A stretch of DNA of 64,000 nucleotides, from positions 1 to 64,000 of the forward strand of contig JAFVGK010000077.1 of the NCBI GenBank assembly GCA_017475035.1, given 5' to 3'. Every line of letters begins with the position of its first letter. Positions within the stretch are counted from its first letter, which is position 1. Shown piece by piece: positions 16,980-26,220 of this stretch. This DNA is from Blautia sp. (GTDB taxonomy: Bacteria > Bacillota > Clostridia > Lachnospirales > Lachnospiraceae). Below the pieces are notes generated by a model, which was not told where the DNA came from, did no database searches, and saw only the letters and a program-made list of their open reading frames with translations. Position numbers and translations under genes: made by a program.

Positions 16980-18079
16980 ATGTTTTTCTCATAAAACATT
17001 TCTACAAACTCCATCCTGGAGCTCATATGAACCAGGAGCGCATCCACAAGCGTCAGCGCTGTCATTGCTTCCACAACAACCACAGCCCTTGGCACGATCA
17101 CAGGGTCATGGCGGCCGCTGATTTCCAGCATCAGAGGCTCTCCGTTCCGGGTCACGGTCTGCTGCGGCTTTCGGATCGAGGGAGTCGGCTTAATATGTAC
17201 CTTTAGAAACAGCTCTCCACCGTCACTGATTCCCCCGAGGATTCCTCCCGCATGATTGGTTAAGGGGATTGTCCGCCCTTGGCTGTCGGTCGTAAAGCCG
17301 TCATTATTCTCCGATCCTCTTGTCCGCGATACATTCACTCCGTCCCCGATCTCCACAGCCTTCACCGCGCCAATGCTCATCAAAGCATGAGCCAGCACCG
17401 CATCCAGTTTTTCAAAGACAGGCTCGCCCAGACCCGGCATCAAGCCGGTGACACGGCATTCTACCGTTCCGCCTGCGCTGTCTCCCTCTTCCATGCATTG
17501 ATTCAGGTATTTTTCCGCCAGTTGGGCGGCTTCCCTGTCCGGCATATAGAAAGGATTGCGGAAAATCTCGTCTGCCGAAAAGTCTTTCGCCTCCACTTCT
17601 CCGATACTTTTTGCGTAACACAGAAACGAAATGCCCAGCCTGGACAATACTTTCTCCGCTATCGCTCCCGCAGCTACACGGGCTGCTGTCTCACGGGCAG
17701 AAGACCTGCCCCCGCCGCGATAATCCCGAAAACCATATTTTGCGTCGAAGCCAAAATCCGCGTGGCCCGGACGAAACGCCTCAGCCAGATTCCCATAATC
17801 CCGGGACCGCTGATCCGTATTCGGGATCAGCAACGAGATCGGTGTTCCTGTCGTCTTTCCTTCAAACACCCCGGAAAGAATCTGAACCTGGTCACTCTCC
17901 TTGCGCGCTGTCACAAATTTACTCTGTCCCGGCTTCCTGCGGTCCAGCATGGCCTGAATATCCTCTTCACATAAAGGCAGCCCCGCCGGACAACCGTCCA
18001 CCACTGCCCCTATGGCTTTCCCATGAGACTCTCCCCAGGTCGTCACAACAAATCTTGAGCCAAATGATGATCCGCTCAT
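16943..18079 (-). CDS. aroC: Chorismate synthase
   Basis: Predicted 378-residue flavoenzyme that makes chorismate from EPSP, the last shikimate step. Family motifs are present: GESHGKAIG near the N-terminus, RRKPGQSK, FRPGHADF, YRGGGRSSARET, and GGISDGGE toward the C-terminus. AGGAGTATTCAC precedes the ATG at 18079. The final residues (MRAAPLRSDSQN) are encoded by repeat R1 and are not a conserved part of the enzyme. No other shikimate gene is adjacent. Confidence 0.93.
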   Translation of the reverse strand: MSGSSFGSRFVVTTWGESHGKAIGAVVDGCPAGLPLCEEDIQAMLDRRKPGQSKFVTARKESDQVQILSGVFEGKTTGTPISLLIPNTDQRSRDYGNLAEAFRPGHADFGFDAKYGFRDYRGGGRSSARETAARVAAGAIAEKVLSRLGISFLCYAKSIGEVEAKDFSADEIFRNPFYMPDREAAQLAEKYLNQCMEEGDSAGGTVECRVTGLMPGLGEPVFEKLDAVLAHALMSIGAVKAVEIGDGVNVSRTRGSENNDGFTTDSQGRTIPLTNHAGGILGGISDGGELFLKVHIKPTPSIRKPQQTVTRNGEPLMLEISGRHDPVIVPRAVVVVEAMTALTLVDALLVHMSSRMEFVEMFYEKNMRAAPLRSDSQN

Positions 18080-18163
18080 GTGAATACTCCTTTCTCATCC
18101 CACATCCGGGCAAAGATAACTTTTCCGCTTTTCTGACGATCTTTTTCCAATCTTTTTTATACT

Positions 18164-18250
18164 ATGATTACATCGGCAAAAGCCTGATTCTACGGATCGC
18201 TTCGCGTACAGGTCGAAATCGAATCTGTCTCTCGACTGAATCAACATTAT
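18164..18250 (+). repeat. Dispersed repeat R1, copy B
   Basis: ATGATTACATCGGCAAAAGC then CTGATTCTACGGATCGCTTC match the R1 left part, followed by a diverged middle and a right end CTCGACTGAATCAACATT that resembles the tail of copy E. The end sequences ATGATT and GAATCA are imperfect inverted repeats. Confidence 0.65.
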
Positions 18251-18405
18251 AACAGATATTCTCTGAAAAACCATAAAGAAATAACCCTCACATTCCGCTG
18301 GTCTGTATTTCTATTTATGGCATTGCTGCCGGTCATGGACGGTCTCGGCTTCCCTGTACAGGCTTTGAAGTCAGACATCCGATCAAGCCGCTGACAGCGT
18401 TCCCA

Positions 18406-18434
18406 TTGACAAACCACTTCTTCCCATTTATAAT
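18406..18434 (+). promoter_or_regulatory. Consensus housekeeping promoter
   Basis: TTGACA (18406-18411) and TATAAT (18429-18434) are perfect consensus boxes with a 17-base spacer. The start of the rhomboid-like gene follows 48 bases later. Confidence 0.85.
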
Positions 18435-18481
18435 CACCCTATACTCTCAAACAGTCATTACGTTTTAAAGGAGCCTTCCAT

Positions 18482-19366
18482 ATGAACTGGATTGATAAAT
18501 TAGAACAAAAATACGGCAGATTCGCGATTCATAATCTGACGAATTACATTATCATCTGCTATATCATCGGCTACCTGCTGCAGATCGCGGCACCTCAGCT
18601 TCTTTCTTATCTCAGCCTCGATTTCCGTCTGATCTTCCGGGGCCAGATCTGGCGATTATTCACGTGGGTACTGTATCCGCCCAACAGCAGCAGCGTCCTG
18701 TTCTTCGTGATCGCGGTATTCTTTTTCTATCTGCCCATCGGCCGATCCCTGGAGGCTCTCTGGGGAAGCTTCCGTTATACTCTGTATATTTTTTCCGGTC
18801 TGTTTTTAACCGTTGTGGGAGCTTTGCTGTTATACGTCTTCACCGGTAATATCATTACTCTGGGAGGAGTCGCGTTTCCGCTTCCGGCCCGCATTTTTTC
18901 ACCTTATTACATCAGTCTCTCGATCTTTCTGGCGTACGCGCTTTCCTATCCGGATGCGAGAGTGCTGCTCTGGTTTGTCATCCCGATTAAAATGAGCTGG
19001 ATGGCTATTGTCTATGGTCTTCTGATTGCTTACGATGTATTCAGCTATGTCCGCGCAGGAATGTGGTTCATGATCGTACCCATCGCCTGCTCACTGCTCA
19101 ATTTCGCGATCTTTTACTTCAGCACAAAAAATCTCAGCCGTTTTCATCCGAAAGATGTCAAACGCCGGGCTGATTTTCGAAAGGCTGTAGAACCGGCCTC
19201 CAGAGTCTTTCATACCTCAAACAGCCAGATCAGCAAACATAAATGCGCCATCTGCGGTCAGACAGAATTGGATAACCCCGATCTGGAATTCCGTTTCTGC
19301 TCTAAATGCAACGGAAATTATGAATACTGCCAGAATCATCTGTTTACACATGAACATGTCAAATAG
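18482..19366 (+). CDS. Rhomboid-like membrane protein with C-terminal zinc ribbon
   Basis: Predicted 294-residue membrane protein with about six helices (residues 20-215). The segment RGQIWRLFTWVLYP resembles the WR loop of rhomboids, and SLEALWGSFRYTLYIFSG resembles their second-helix region. The catalytic GxSG serine and the partner histidine are not found, so it looks like a pseudoprotease of the derlin/iRhom kind. The cytosolic tail has CAIC and CSKC pairs (about residues 255-282), a likely zinc ribbon, and a His/Cys-rich end. AAAGGAG precedes the ATG and a consensus promoter drives it. It lies 88 bases before lysA. Function unknown. Confidence 0.7.
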   Translation: MNWIDKLEQKYGRFAIHNLTNYIIICYIIGYLLQIAAPQLLSYLSLDFRLIFRGQIWRLFTWVLYPPNSSSVLFFVIAVFFFYLPIGRSLEALWGSFRYTLYIFSGLFLTVVGALLLYVFTGNIITLGGVAFPLPARIFSPYYISLSIFLAYALSYPDARVLLWFVIPIKMSWMAIVYGLLIAYDVFSYVRAGMWFMIVPIACSLLNFAIFYFSTKNLSRFHPKDVKRRADFRKAVEPASRVFHTSNSQISKHKCAICGQTELDNPDLEFRFCSKCNGNYEYCQNHLFTHEHVK

Positions 19367-19454
19367 CCCTCATGCCTCGCAAACCCGGCACCACCATAAA
19401 TGGGCGCCTTTAAAAACAGCAAAGGTCATCAACACACAAGGAGGAACTGTCACC

Positions 19455-20747
19455 ATGGAGAAGACACCTTTTGTCACGCTGGAACAACTCAATGAAATGA
19501 TCGCCGTATACCCCACTCCTTTCCATCTTTACGATGAAAAAGGCATCCGCGAAAATGCGGCCGCTTTGCTTCGGGCTTTTTCCTGGAATCCGGGCTTCCG
19601 CGAGTATTTTGCGGTAAAAGCAGCACCGACTCCAAAGCTGATGCAGATTTTGAAGGAATGCGGCTGTGGATTTGACTGTTCCTCTCTCACCGAATTAATG
19701 CTGGCAAAAGCAGTCGGATGTGAGCCTGGTGATGTTATGTTTTCTTCTAATGATACCCCTGTTGAAGAGTTTTATTATGCGGATGAAATCGGAGGAATCA
19801 TCAATCTCGATGATATCACACACATCGAAACCCTGGAAGCTGCGCTGGGACATATACCGGAAACGATCAGCTGCCGCTATAATCCGGGCGGGGTTTTTAC
19901 CATGAGCAACGGAATCATGGATAATCCCAGCGATTCCAAGTATGGCATGACAAAAGAGCAGATCGTAAGCGCTTTCCGTATCCTGAAGGACAAAGGTGCA
20001 AAGCGTTTTGGCATACACGCTTTCCTGGCAAGCAACACCGCCACCAATGAATATTATCCCAAGCTGGCCGGCATCCTCTTTGAGCTGGCCGTATATCTGA
20101 AAAAAGAAACCGGTGCGGATATCCGATTTGTCAATCTTTCCGGCGGTATCGGCATTCCCTATCGTCCGGAAGATGAGCCAAATGACATCGCCGTTATCGG
20201 TGAAGGTGTCCGAAGAGCATACGAGGCGATCCTGACCCCTGCCGGTATGGGAGATGTGGCGATCTATACCGAGCTGGGACGGTATATGACAGGACCTTTT
20301 GGATGCCTGATCACAAAAGCGATTCATGAAAAGCATATCCACAAAGAATATATCGGTGTGGATGCCTGTGCGGTCAATCTCATGCGTCCGGCAATGTACG
20401 GGGCATATCACCATATCACGGTCATGGGAAAAGAAAACCAGCCCTGTGACCACATTTATGATGTCACCGGTTCCCTGTGTGAGAACAATGACAAGTTTGC
20501 CATAGACAGACATCTCCCCCTGATCGAACGGGGAGACCTGCTGCTTATCCATGACACCGGAGCTCACGGATACTCTATGGGATACAATTACAACGGAAAA
20601 CTGAAATCGGCCGAAATTCTTCTCTGCCAGGACGGCTCCTTCGAGCTGATCCGCCGCGCGGAGACTCCGAAGGATTATTTCTCGACATTGGACTGCCTCC
20701 CTGTTTACAAGCAGCTGGAATCAGAGATAAACAGAATATGCCGTTAA
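19455..20747 (+). CDS. lysA: Diaminopimelate decarboxylase
   Basis: Predicted 430-residue PLP enzyme that makes L-lysine from meso-diaminopimelate. The PLP lysine lies in YFAVKAAPTP. Downstream motifs are CGFDCSS, NPGGVFTMSNG, LSGGIGIPYRP, ELGRYMTGPFG and HDTGAHGYSMGY. The ATG at 19455 after AAGGAGGAACTG was chosen; the frame is open upstream but overlaps the preceding gene. Possibly co-transcribed with the rhomboid-like gene. No lysine riboswitch fits in the 88-base gap. Confidence 0.92.
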   Translation: MEKTPFVTLEQLNEMIAVYPTPFHLYDEKGIRENAAALLRAFSWNPGFREYFAVKAAPTPKLMQILKECGCGFDCSSLTELMLAKAVGCEPGDVMFSSNDTPVEEFYYADEIGGIINLDDITHIETLEAALGHIPETISCRYNPGGVFTMSNGIMDNPSDSKYGMTKEQIVSAFRILKDKGAKRFGIHAFLASNTATNEYYPKLAGILFELAVYLKKETGADIRFVNLSGGIGIPYRPEDEPNDIAVIGEGVRRAYEAILTPAGMGDVAIYTELGRYMTGPFGCLITKAIHEKHIHKEYIGVDACAVNLMRPAMYGAYHHITVMGKENQPCDHIYDVTGSLCENNDKFAIDRHLPLIERGDLLLIHDTGAHGYSMGYNYNGKLKSAEILLCQDGSFELIRRAETPKDYFSTLDCLPVYKQLESEINRICR

Positions 20748-20753
20748 TATCCC

Positions 20754-20790
20754 GACAGGTGACATCTTCCTTTGGGCGGTTCTGAGATAA
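20754..20790 (+). repeat. Dispersed repeat R3, copy 2
   Basis: GACAGGTGACATCTTCCTTT then GGGCGGTTCTGAGATAAAA is almost identical to 59552-59590. It lies between the lysA stop codon and the terminator. Confidence 0.7.
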
Positions 20791-20795
20791 AAGGA

Positions 20796-20835
20796 AAAAC
20801 AGGTGGACGTTTGGAACCGTCCACCTGTTTTTTTT
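20796..20835. terminator. Bidirectional terminator between lysA and the his operon
   Basis: An 11-base perfect stem (ACAGGTGGACG with CGTCCACCTGT) has AAAA before it and eight T after it. It can stop lysA transcripts and, on the other strand, the hisIE transcript that ends 21 bases away. Confidence 0.88.
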
Positions 20836-20855
20836 CTCTTCGCAGCCTTCAGGCT

Positions 20856-22160
20856 TTATTCCCTTCTCGCCAGTTCATCGGCAACCTCTTCCCAGGTCAG
20901 TCCCTTCTCTGCCATCAGCACCATCGCATGGTACAAAAAGTCCGCAAGTTCATATTTGACCTCTTCCTTGTCGGGATTTTTTGCCGCGATAATGATTTCC
21001 GCCGCCTCTTCGCCGACCTTCTTGAGGATCTTGTCTATCCCCTTGTTAAAAAGATAATTCGTATAGGAGCCTTCCTTCGGGTGTTCCTTGCGATCCATAA
21101 TGACCCTGTAGACATCCTCCAGAACAAGAAGCGGATTCTTTTTCCGTTCCTCACTCTTCGCCAGGGAAGTAAAGAAGCAGCTCCTGTTTCCCGTATGGCA
21201 GGCAGCGCCGATCTGAATTACCCTTGCGAGAAGCGTATCATAATCACAGTCGATATCGAGGGATCTGACATACTGGAAATGTCCGGAGGTAAGTCCCTTC
21301 ACCCAGATTTCCTGTCTGCTGCGGCTGTAATATGTCATCCGGCGTGTCTTTAACGTAAGGCGGAAAGCTTCTTCATTCATATAGGCGACCATTAAAACCT
21401 CATCCGTTGCGTCATCCTGTACCACAACAGGGATCAGACCGTCAGCTCCCGGTTTAAAGTTTTCCCACGCGACACTGCTTTTCCACAGGCGGGTTTCAAT
21501 TCCGTTGTCTTCGCATTGCTCCTTCAGGGCCAGAGCTGAGATTTTCCTTCCGCCAATGCAGCCCCAGGCCAATGCCTCCACGCCTTGTCCAAGGAGACCG
21601 GAAAGAGTCTCCGGCTTCACAGCATCATCAAAGGAAGATTCTTCCTCGATCTGAAGCATGACCGGCATTCCTTCCGGAACAGATGCTTTCCATGCCGCAT
21701 CCTGAACAAGAATACTTCCGGCATATTCTCTGATCAGGTCTTCTTCCGTTTTATATTGTTCCGGGGAGGAAACAGAAACGATCATTCTTTCCTTTCCGAA
21801 TCGTTCCGATGCCTCCTTCAGAACAGCAATATTGTCATCCCTGGAAAAATCCAGTACAGTCTTTGCCGCTCCGGCATAAAGATATTTTTTCACATCCTCG
21901 AGACGACGGATGCGTCCGCCGCAAAATACGGGACAGGTGTAAGACACGGCACAGATCTGCCGAAGAACGGCAATCGCCTTTTCATGCGCGTCGTCATCCT
22001 CTGAAAGATCATACACCAGAATGGCATCGGCTCCGTCATCACGATACTCCCCGGCCAGCGCTGCCGCATCTCCATTCTCTACCGGGGAAAAATCAGAGAG
22101 TCCCTTCACGGCGCACTCATCTTTCAGGTAGATGCATCTCACCATTGCTAACCGGCCCAT
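20856..22160 (-). CDS. hisI: HisIE with an extra N-terminal HisA/HisF-like domain
   Basis: Predicted 434-residue protein for histidine steps two and three: phosphoribosyl-ATP pyrophosphohydrolase (HisE, residues about 335-430, [15 protein letters not shown]) and phosphoribosyl-AMP cyclohydrolase (HisI, about 215-320, zinc motifs DCDYDT and CHTGNRSC). Residues 1-200 resemble the HisA/HisF barrel ([27 protein letters not shown]) but lack the catalytic first-strand aspartate, so it is probably a scaffold. Plain HisIE is near 200-220 residues. The ATG at 22160 follows GGAGGAGGAA, which lies in the end of hisD. Confidence 0.85.
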   Translation of the reverse strand: MGRLAMVRCIYLKDECAVKGLSDFSPVENGDAAALAGEYRDDGADAILVYDLSEDDDAHEKAIAVLRQICAVSYTCPVFCGGRIRRLEDVKKYLYAGAAKTVLDFSRDDNIAVLKEASERFGKERMIVSVSSPEQYKTEEDLIREYAGSILVQDAAWKASVPEGMPVMLQIEEESSFDDAVKPETLSGLLGQGVEALAWGCIGGRKISALALKEQCEDNGIETRLWKSSVAWENFKPGADGLIPVVVQDDATDEVLMVAYMNEEAFRLTLKTRRMTYYSRSRQEIWVKGLTSGHFQYVRSLDIDCDYDTLLARVIQIGAACHTGNRSCFFTSLAKSEERKKNPLLVLEDVYRVIMDRKEHPKEGSYTNYLFNKGIDKILKKVGEEAAEIIIAAKNPDKEEVKYELADFLYHAMVLMAEKGLTWEEVADELARRE

Positions 22161-22161
22161 T

Positions 22162-23460
22162 TTATTCCTCCTCCTCAAATCTGACTCCAATGGAATTGGC
22201 ATGTGCGGTAAGCTGCTCTGACCGGGCAAACGTCATGATATCCTCACTCACTTCTTTCAATGCTTCCCTGGAATAATAAATGACGCTGGACTTCTTGACA
22301 AAGTCGTCCACGCACAAGGCGGAAAAGAATTTTGCCGTCCCGTTGGTCGGAAGAATATGATTCGGTCCCGCAAAGTAATCCCCCAGAGGCTCACTGCTGT
22401 ATTCTCCCAGGAATATCGCTCCCGCATGGCGCACCCTGGTCATATCCTCGAAGGGATTTTTCGTCACGATTTCCAGATGCTCGGAAGCGATCTCATTGAC
22501 GGCCTCAATGGCCTGCTCTTTCGTCTGCGCCAGCAAAATATAACCAAAGGAATCCAATGATTTCTGAATAATCTCCCTGCGGGACAGCTTCTTCAGGAAA
22601 CCTTCTATTTCTTTTTCCACCGCGTCCGCAAGTTCTTCGCTGGTCGTCACCAGGATCGCCGAGGCCATTTCATCATGCTCTGCCTGTGACAGCAGATCGG
22701 CTGCCACATAACGAGGCGTTGCCGTTTCATCGGCAAGGACAAGAATCTCACTGGGTCCGGCGATCGAATCAATACTCACATGCCCATAAACAGCCCTTTT
22801 CGCCAAAGCGACAAAGATATTTCCCGGACCTACGATTTTGTCCACCTTCCGGATGCTCTCGGTGCCGTAAGCCATGGCAGCGATGGCCTGTGCTCCTCCG
22901 ACTTTATAGATCTCATCCGCTCCCGCTTCCTTTGCGGCAACCAGGGTAGTAGGACACACTTCCCCGTTCGAGCCGGGAGGCGTTGTCATGATGATCCGGC
23001 CCACTCCGGCAACTTTTGCTGGAACAATATTCATAAGCACAGAAGACGGATATACGGCTTTTCCGCCCGGAACATATACTCCGACTCGATCCAGCGGCGT
23101 TACCTTCTGGCCAAGGAGGGTACCCTTCTCATTTGTAGTAAACCAGCTGTTCTGTCTCTGTTTTTCATGATAGGATCGGATATTGACAAGAGCCTTTTGA
23201 ATCACCCGGATCAGTTCCGGGTCTGCCTTTTCATAGGCTTTTGCGATCTCCTCATCCGTAACCCGGAATGTTTCTTCGGAAATCACAGCATGGTCAAACT
23301 TTTCCGTATAGGCAAAAAGGGCTTCATCGCCCTTCTCCCGTACCTCTTTGCATATATCCGCGACAATTTCCTCATAATTGCCATAATGATTGGTGCTTCT
23401 CTTGAGCAGGGCATCCAGAAGATCCCCGGTTCCTTCCATTGCAAGGTTCACTCTTCTCAT
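22162..23460 (-). CDS. hisD: Histidinol dehydrogenase
   Basis: Predicted 432-residue zinc enzyme that oxidises histidinol to histidine with NAD in two steps. Family motifs are visible: [57 protein letters not shown] and [19 protein letters not shown] precedes the ATG at 23460, which matches the family start; the open extension upstream is not needed. The stop codon is one base from the hisIE start, so translation is probably coupled. Confidence 0.93.
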   Translation of the reverse strand: MRRVNLAMEGTGDLLDALLKRSTNHYGNYEEIVADICKEVREKGDEALFAYTEKFDHAVISEETFRVTDEEIAKAYEKADPELIRVIQKALVNIRSYHEKQRQNSWFTTNEKGTLLGQKVTPLDRVGVYVPGGKAVYPSSVLMNIVPAKVAGVGRIIMTTPPGSNGEVCPTTLVAAKEAGADEIYKVGGAQAIAAMAYGTESIRKVDKIVGPGNIFVALAKRAVYGHVSIDSIAGPSEILVLADETATPRYVAADLLSQAEHDEMASAILVTTSEELADAVEKEIEGFLKKLSRREIIQKSLDSFGYILLAQTKEQAIEAVNEIASEHLEIVTKNPFEDMTRVRHAGAIFLGEYSSEPLGDYFAGPNHILPTNGTAKFFSALCVDDFVKKSSVIYYSREALKEVSEDIMTFARSEQLTAHANSIGVRFEEEE

Positions 23461-23490
23461 CTTGTCTCCTTGTATCCGCCTTTCTGTCAC

Positions 23491-23537
23491 ATAAGGATCC
23501 ATCCGTAAATAAACGGGGCAATTTATTGGTCTTCTGA
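23491..23537 (-). repeat. Dispersed repeat R6, copy 2
   Basis: The minus strand reads AGACCAATAAATTGCCCC then TTTACGGATGGATCCTT, matching 13383-13426. It lies in the 195-base hisG-hisD gap, about 30 bases before the hisD start. Confidence 0.55.
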
Positions 23538-23655
23538 CAGACACATCCGAACAAAAATCCTCGGCAGCTTGTTCCATTTATTCCGGCTCCTGAGCAGCGA
23601 ATCCGACGGTCATTCATGATTCGATCCGCTGCCTGAAAACCGGTGATCTTTATCA

Positions 23656-24291
23656 TCAGCAAACGCTCTTCAAAAGTGCGAGCAGCTCGCGAATCCTCCG
23701 GGCTTCCATTTTCATGCTGACCTGGTTCACCACAACACGGGCGGAAAGATCGCATACCTCATCCAAAACATGCAATCCGTTTTCCCGCAGCGTGCTGCCC
23801 GTCTCAACAATATCCACGATCACTTCGGACAGACCGACGATCGGCGCCAGCTCGATCGACCCATTCAGTTTTATAATCTCAACCGTCTGATGCCTTTGAT
23901 TAAAGAAATAATCCTTTGCGATATTGGGATATTTCGTCGCAACATGGATTAAACGTTTATCTTCCAGAAGAGGCAAGGCTTCCTTCGGACCGCAGACACA
24001 CATTCTGCATTTTCCGAAGCCCAGATCCATGACCTCGTAAAGCTTCCTGCCTTCCTCAAGAATCGTATCTTTCCCGACAACGCCGAGATCTGCCGCGCCA
24101 TATTCTACATAAGTCGGCACATCCGGTCCTTTGGCAAGGAAAAAACGCAATCCTGCTTCCTCGTTTGTAAATATCAGCTTCCGGGAATTTTTGTCTTTCA
24201 TTTCCTCACAGGGAATCCCCGCTTTTTCAAAGAGAGCCATTGTTTTTTCCGCAAGGCGGCCTTTTGTCAGGGCAATTGTCAGATATCTCAT
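23656..24291 (-). CDS. hisG: ATP phosphoribosyltransferase, short form
   Basis: Predicted 211-residue catalytic subunit for the first histidine step, joining ATP and PRPP. It is the short HisG form, which needs HisZ; hisZ is next upstream. Motifs are [14 protein letters not shown] at the start and [15 protein letters not shown], the PRPP loop. The regulatory C-terminal domain of long HisG is absent, as expected. GGAGAG lies 12 bases before the ATG. Confidence 0.93.
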   Translation of the reverse strand: MRYLTIALTKGRLAEKTMALFEKAGIPCEEMKDKNSRKLIFTNEEAGLRFFLAKGPDVPTYVEYGAADLGVVGKDTILEEGRKLYEVMDLGFGKCRMCVCGPKEALPLLEDKRLIHVATKYPNIAKDYFFNQRHQTVEIIKLNGSIELAPIVGLSEVIVDIVETGSTLRENGLHVLDEVCDLSARVVVNQVSMKMEARRIRELLALLKSVC

Positions 24292-24325
24292 AAGCCGGAC
24301 GAACTCTCCTTTCCCGGAACCATGA

Positions 24326-25411
24326 CTACGTTTTTGCTTCCTTCCGCAAAGCCGCGGCAGTGCGGATTGCGTCCAGAGTTTTTTCAGGAGTATAGAAAAC
24401 GGTTACCGTTTCAGGCAATTCTTCTTCCGTTTCATCCTCCGGCAATGCAGCCAGAAGACTGTCCACCACAATCACAAAGCCAACAGAAGGAGCCGGCTTT
24501 CCGAAATGCCGCAGCAGCTCGTTATACCTTCCGCCTTTCAGCAAGGGTTCTCCCGATCCGTAGGTATATGCCTGGAAAATGATGCCTGTATAATATTGAT
24601 ATTTAGACAGGAGGCCAAAATCGAAGGTAATATGATCCTGGACGCCATATGCGCACAGATACGTATAGATCTCTTCCAATCGTTCAACAGCCGATCTGGC
24701 ATGTTCAGACGTGGCAAGCTCCTTTGCCGTTTTTAATATGTCAACAGAGCCAAACATCTGCGGCAGCATGAAAAATGCCTTTGCTTTTTCTCCGCTCAGC
24801 CCCAGTTTACGTACCAGCGCTTCGACGCCATAGGCGTTTTTTTCGGAAATCAAAGCGCGCAGCTTGTCCTCTGCTTCCCAGGTAAGATCCGCGTCGTCCA
24901 GCAATGCCTTGAAATAATCAACCTGGCCGATGCTGACCTGAAACTCAGTCAGCCCGGAAGCCTTCATACACTCCACCGCCATCGCGAGAATCTCCGCATC
25001 CGCCGCCGCCGAGCCGTCACCCATCTTTTCCACGCCCATCTGGGTCGTTTCCTTCAGTCTTCCCTGATAACTGGAAGTATTTACAAAAGCCTGACCGGTA
25101 TAGCAAAGATTTACCGGCTCGGCATCGGGATTAAAATACGTCGCGCAGGCACGGGATACGGATGGCGTAAAGTCAGGGCGAAGAACGAGGGTGTCGTTGT
25201 CCCTGTTGAAAAACTTAAACAGCTCCCTGGACGGAATCGTTCCGACCTCGTTGCTGAACACTTCAAAATATTCAAAAGAAGGCGTCTGGATGTCAGAAAA
25301 GCCATGTGACGCAAACACTTTATGGATGCCTTCTTCAAGACTTTTTTTTCGTCTGTATTCCCTGCCATAGATGTCCCGAACCCCTTCCGGAGTATGAAAA
25401 ATGCGCTGCAT
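24326..25411 (-). CDS. hisZ: ATP phosphoribosyltransferase regulatory subunit
   Basis: Predicted 361-residue HisRS-like protein that activates and feedback-regulates short HisG. It resembles the histidyl-tRNA synthetase core ([17 protein letters not shown], the class II motif 2 region, and CYTGQAFV) but lacks the anticodon domain. The first residues, [10 protein letters not shown], are typical. GGAGGAGGCGG precedes the ATG. It is the first his gene here, 33 bases after recU; hisB, C, H, A and F are not in the window. Confidence 0.9.
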   Translation of the reverse strand: MQRIFHTPEGVRDIYGREYRRKKSLEEGIHKVFASHGFSDIQTPSFEYFEVFSNEVGTIPSRELFKFFNRDNDTLVLRPDFTPSVSRACATYFNPDAEPVNLCYTGQAFVNTSSYQGRLKETTQMGVEKMGDGSAAADAEILAMAVECMKASGLTEFQVSIGQVDYFKALLDDADLTWEAEDKLRALISEKNAYGVEALVRKLGLSGEKAKAFFMLPQMFGSVDILKTAKELATSEHARSAVERLEEIYTYLCAYGVQDHITFDFGLLSKYQYYTGIIFQAYTYGSGEPLLKGGRYNELLRHFGKPAPSVGFVIVVDSLLAALPEDETEEELPETVTVFYTPEKTLDAIRTAAALRKEAKT

Positions 25412-25444
25412 CCGCCGCCTCCTCCTGCAATATATTTCTATGCT

Positions 25445-25987
25445 TCAGCCGTTTCCGTTCCTTCCATCCAGATCCTTTGCCAGCCCTTCCAGATAAGGGA
25501 CGAGGACGCCGCCCTGTCTCGGGAGATAAAATCCCTCGTCCAGTTCTTCACGCCGGAAGCTTTTCCGGCCTCCTGTCTCCATCCGCTCCCAAAAACGGGA
25601 AAGCTCCTGAAAGCGCAGATAATACAACAAATCTTCATGGCTGAAAAGCACCAGTATAAATGCTACTCCGCCCTGACGCTCAAAATCTCTCATAAACCTT
25701 ACCTGATGAGGATGAATATTCGCCAGCGGAAAGGTATCCCCACCGCACTCCTTCGCGTCAAAGCAGACCGGAATTCCCTGCACGGCCCCGATATAGTCAA
25801 CCGTGCTTTGCTGCTCAAAATAGGCCAGTGTAATATGCCTGGATTCTTTATCGATCCGAAGCGGGGTAATGGGCGTCGGGATTTTCTGAATAAGGGCAAG
25901 CCCTTTTTCCCTGTATTGCTCATTCGTGCGATTGACCAATTCCTCCAGTGTCGACCCCCTCAGGCCCCGGCTGTTCCATGTCGCCAA
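25445..25987 (-). CDS. recU: Holliday junction resolvase RecU
   Basis: Predicted 180-residue nuclease that cuts Holliday junctions in Firmicutes. Motifs are TWNSRGLRG at the start, TNEQYREKGLALIQKIPTP, VDYIG with the metal aspartate, CFDAKE with the catalytic Asp/Glu/Lys set, and NIHPHQ. The start is a TTG at 25987 preceded by AGGAGGAGACAGAGC. It gives the family N-terminus MATWNSRG; upstream residues in the same frame look non-native. Elements R5 and R2 lie between lepB and this gene. Confidence 0.9.
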   Translation of the reverse strand: MATWNSRGLRGSTLEELVNRTNEQYREKGLALIQKIPTPITPLRIDKESRHITLAYFEQQSTVDYIGAVQGIPVCFDAKECGGDTFPLANIHPHQVRFMRDFERQGGVAFILVLFSHEDLLYYLRFQELSRFWERMETGGRKSFRREELDEGFYLPRQGGVLVPYLEGLAKDLDGRNGNG

Positions 25988-26042
25988 GCTCTGTCTCCTC
26001 CTCTTACAATGCAAATTGTAAACCGGCATACCGTCCGGATGA

Positions 26043-26088
26043 CTATTTTGTTGCCTATCGCGCTTCACGCTCTAGGACAAAATATGTC
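26043..26088 (-). repeat. Stem-loop element R5, copy 2
   Basis: On the minus strand ATTTTGT-CCTA-GA-GCG folds back on CGC-GA-TAGG-CA-ACAAAAT around a TGAAG loop. That is a long symmetrical stem-loop with matched internal loops. The same blocks appear at 15698-15787. It lies in the probable leader of recU. Confidence 0.55.
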
Positions 26089-26177
26089 TCCCATAGCGAA
26101 GTTTTGTACGTTGGCTCAATGTCTTCGGATAACGGTCCTGCAGCTTCGGCAGCTGGGCTGTCGTAGATAAAAATCCG
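26086..26177 (-). repeat. Dispersed hairpin element R2, copy c
   Basis: The minus strand carries a GACAGCCCAGCTGCC hairpin, TTATCCGAAGACATTGAGCC, then AACGTACAAAACTTCG and a degenerate GGGAGAC. The stems are kept with different bases from copy a (CAGC with GCTG; TTG-AGC-CAA), which hints at structural conservation. It lies between lepB and recU. Confidence 0.65.
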
Positions 26178-26220
26178 TCTCCTTCACGATTCCTCTCAGG
26201 ATCGGGTCATAAATCATTTC

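Larger units (their letters stand above)
18080..18481. other. Gene-free stretch between aroC and the rhomboid-like gene
   Basis: It contains repeat R1 copy B (18164-18250) and a consensus promoter (18406-18434). I see no coding frame with a ribosome site and no other structured element. Confidence 0.7.

Noticed and set aside
19367-19454. Lysine riboswitch before lysA
   Set aside because: Only 88 bases are available and no L-box-like helices are visible.
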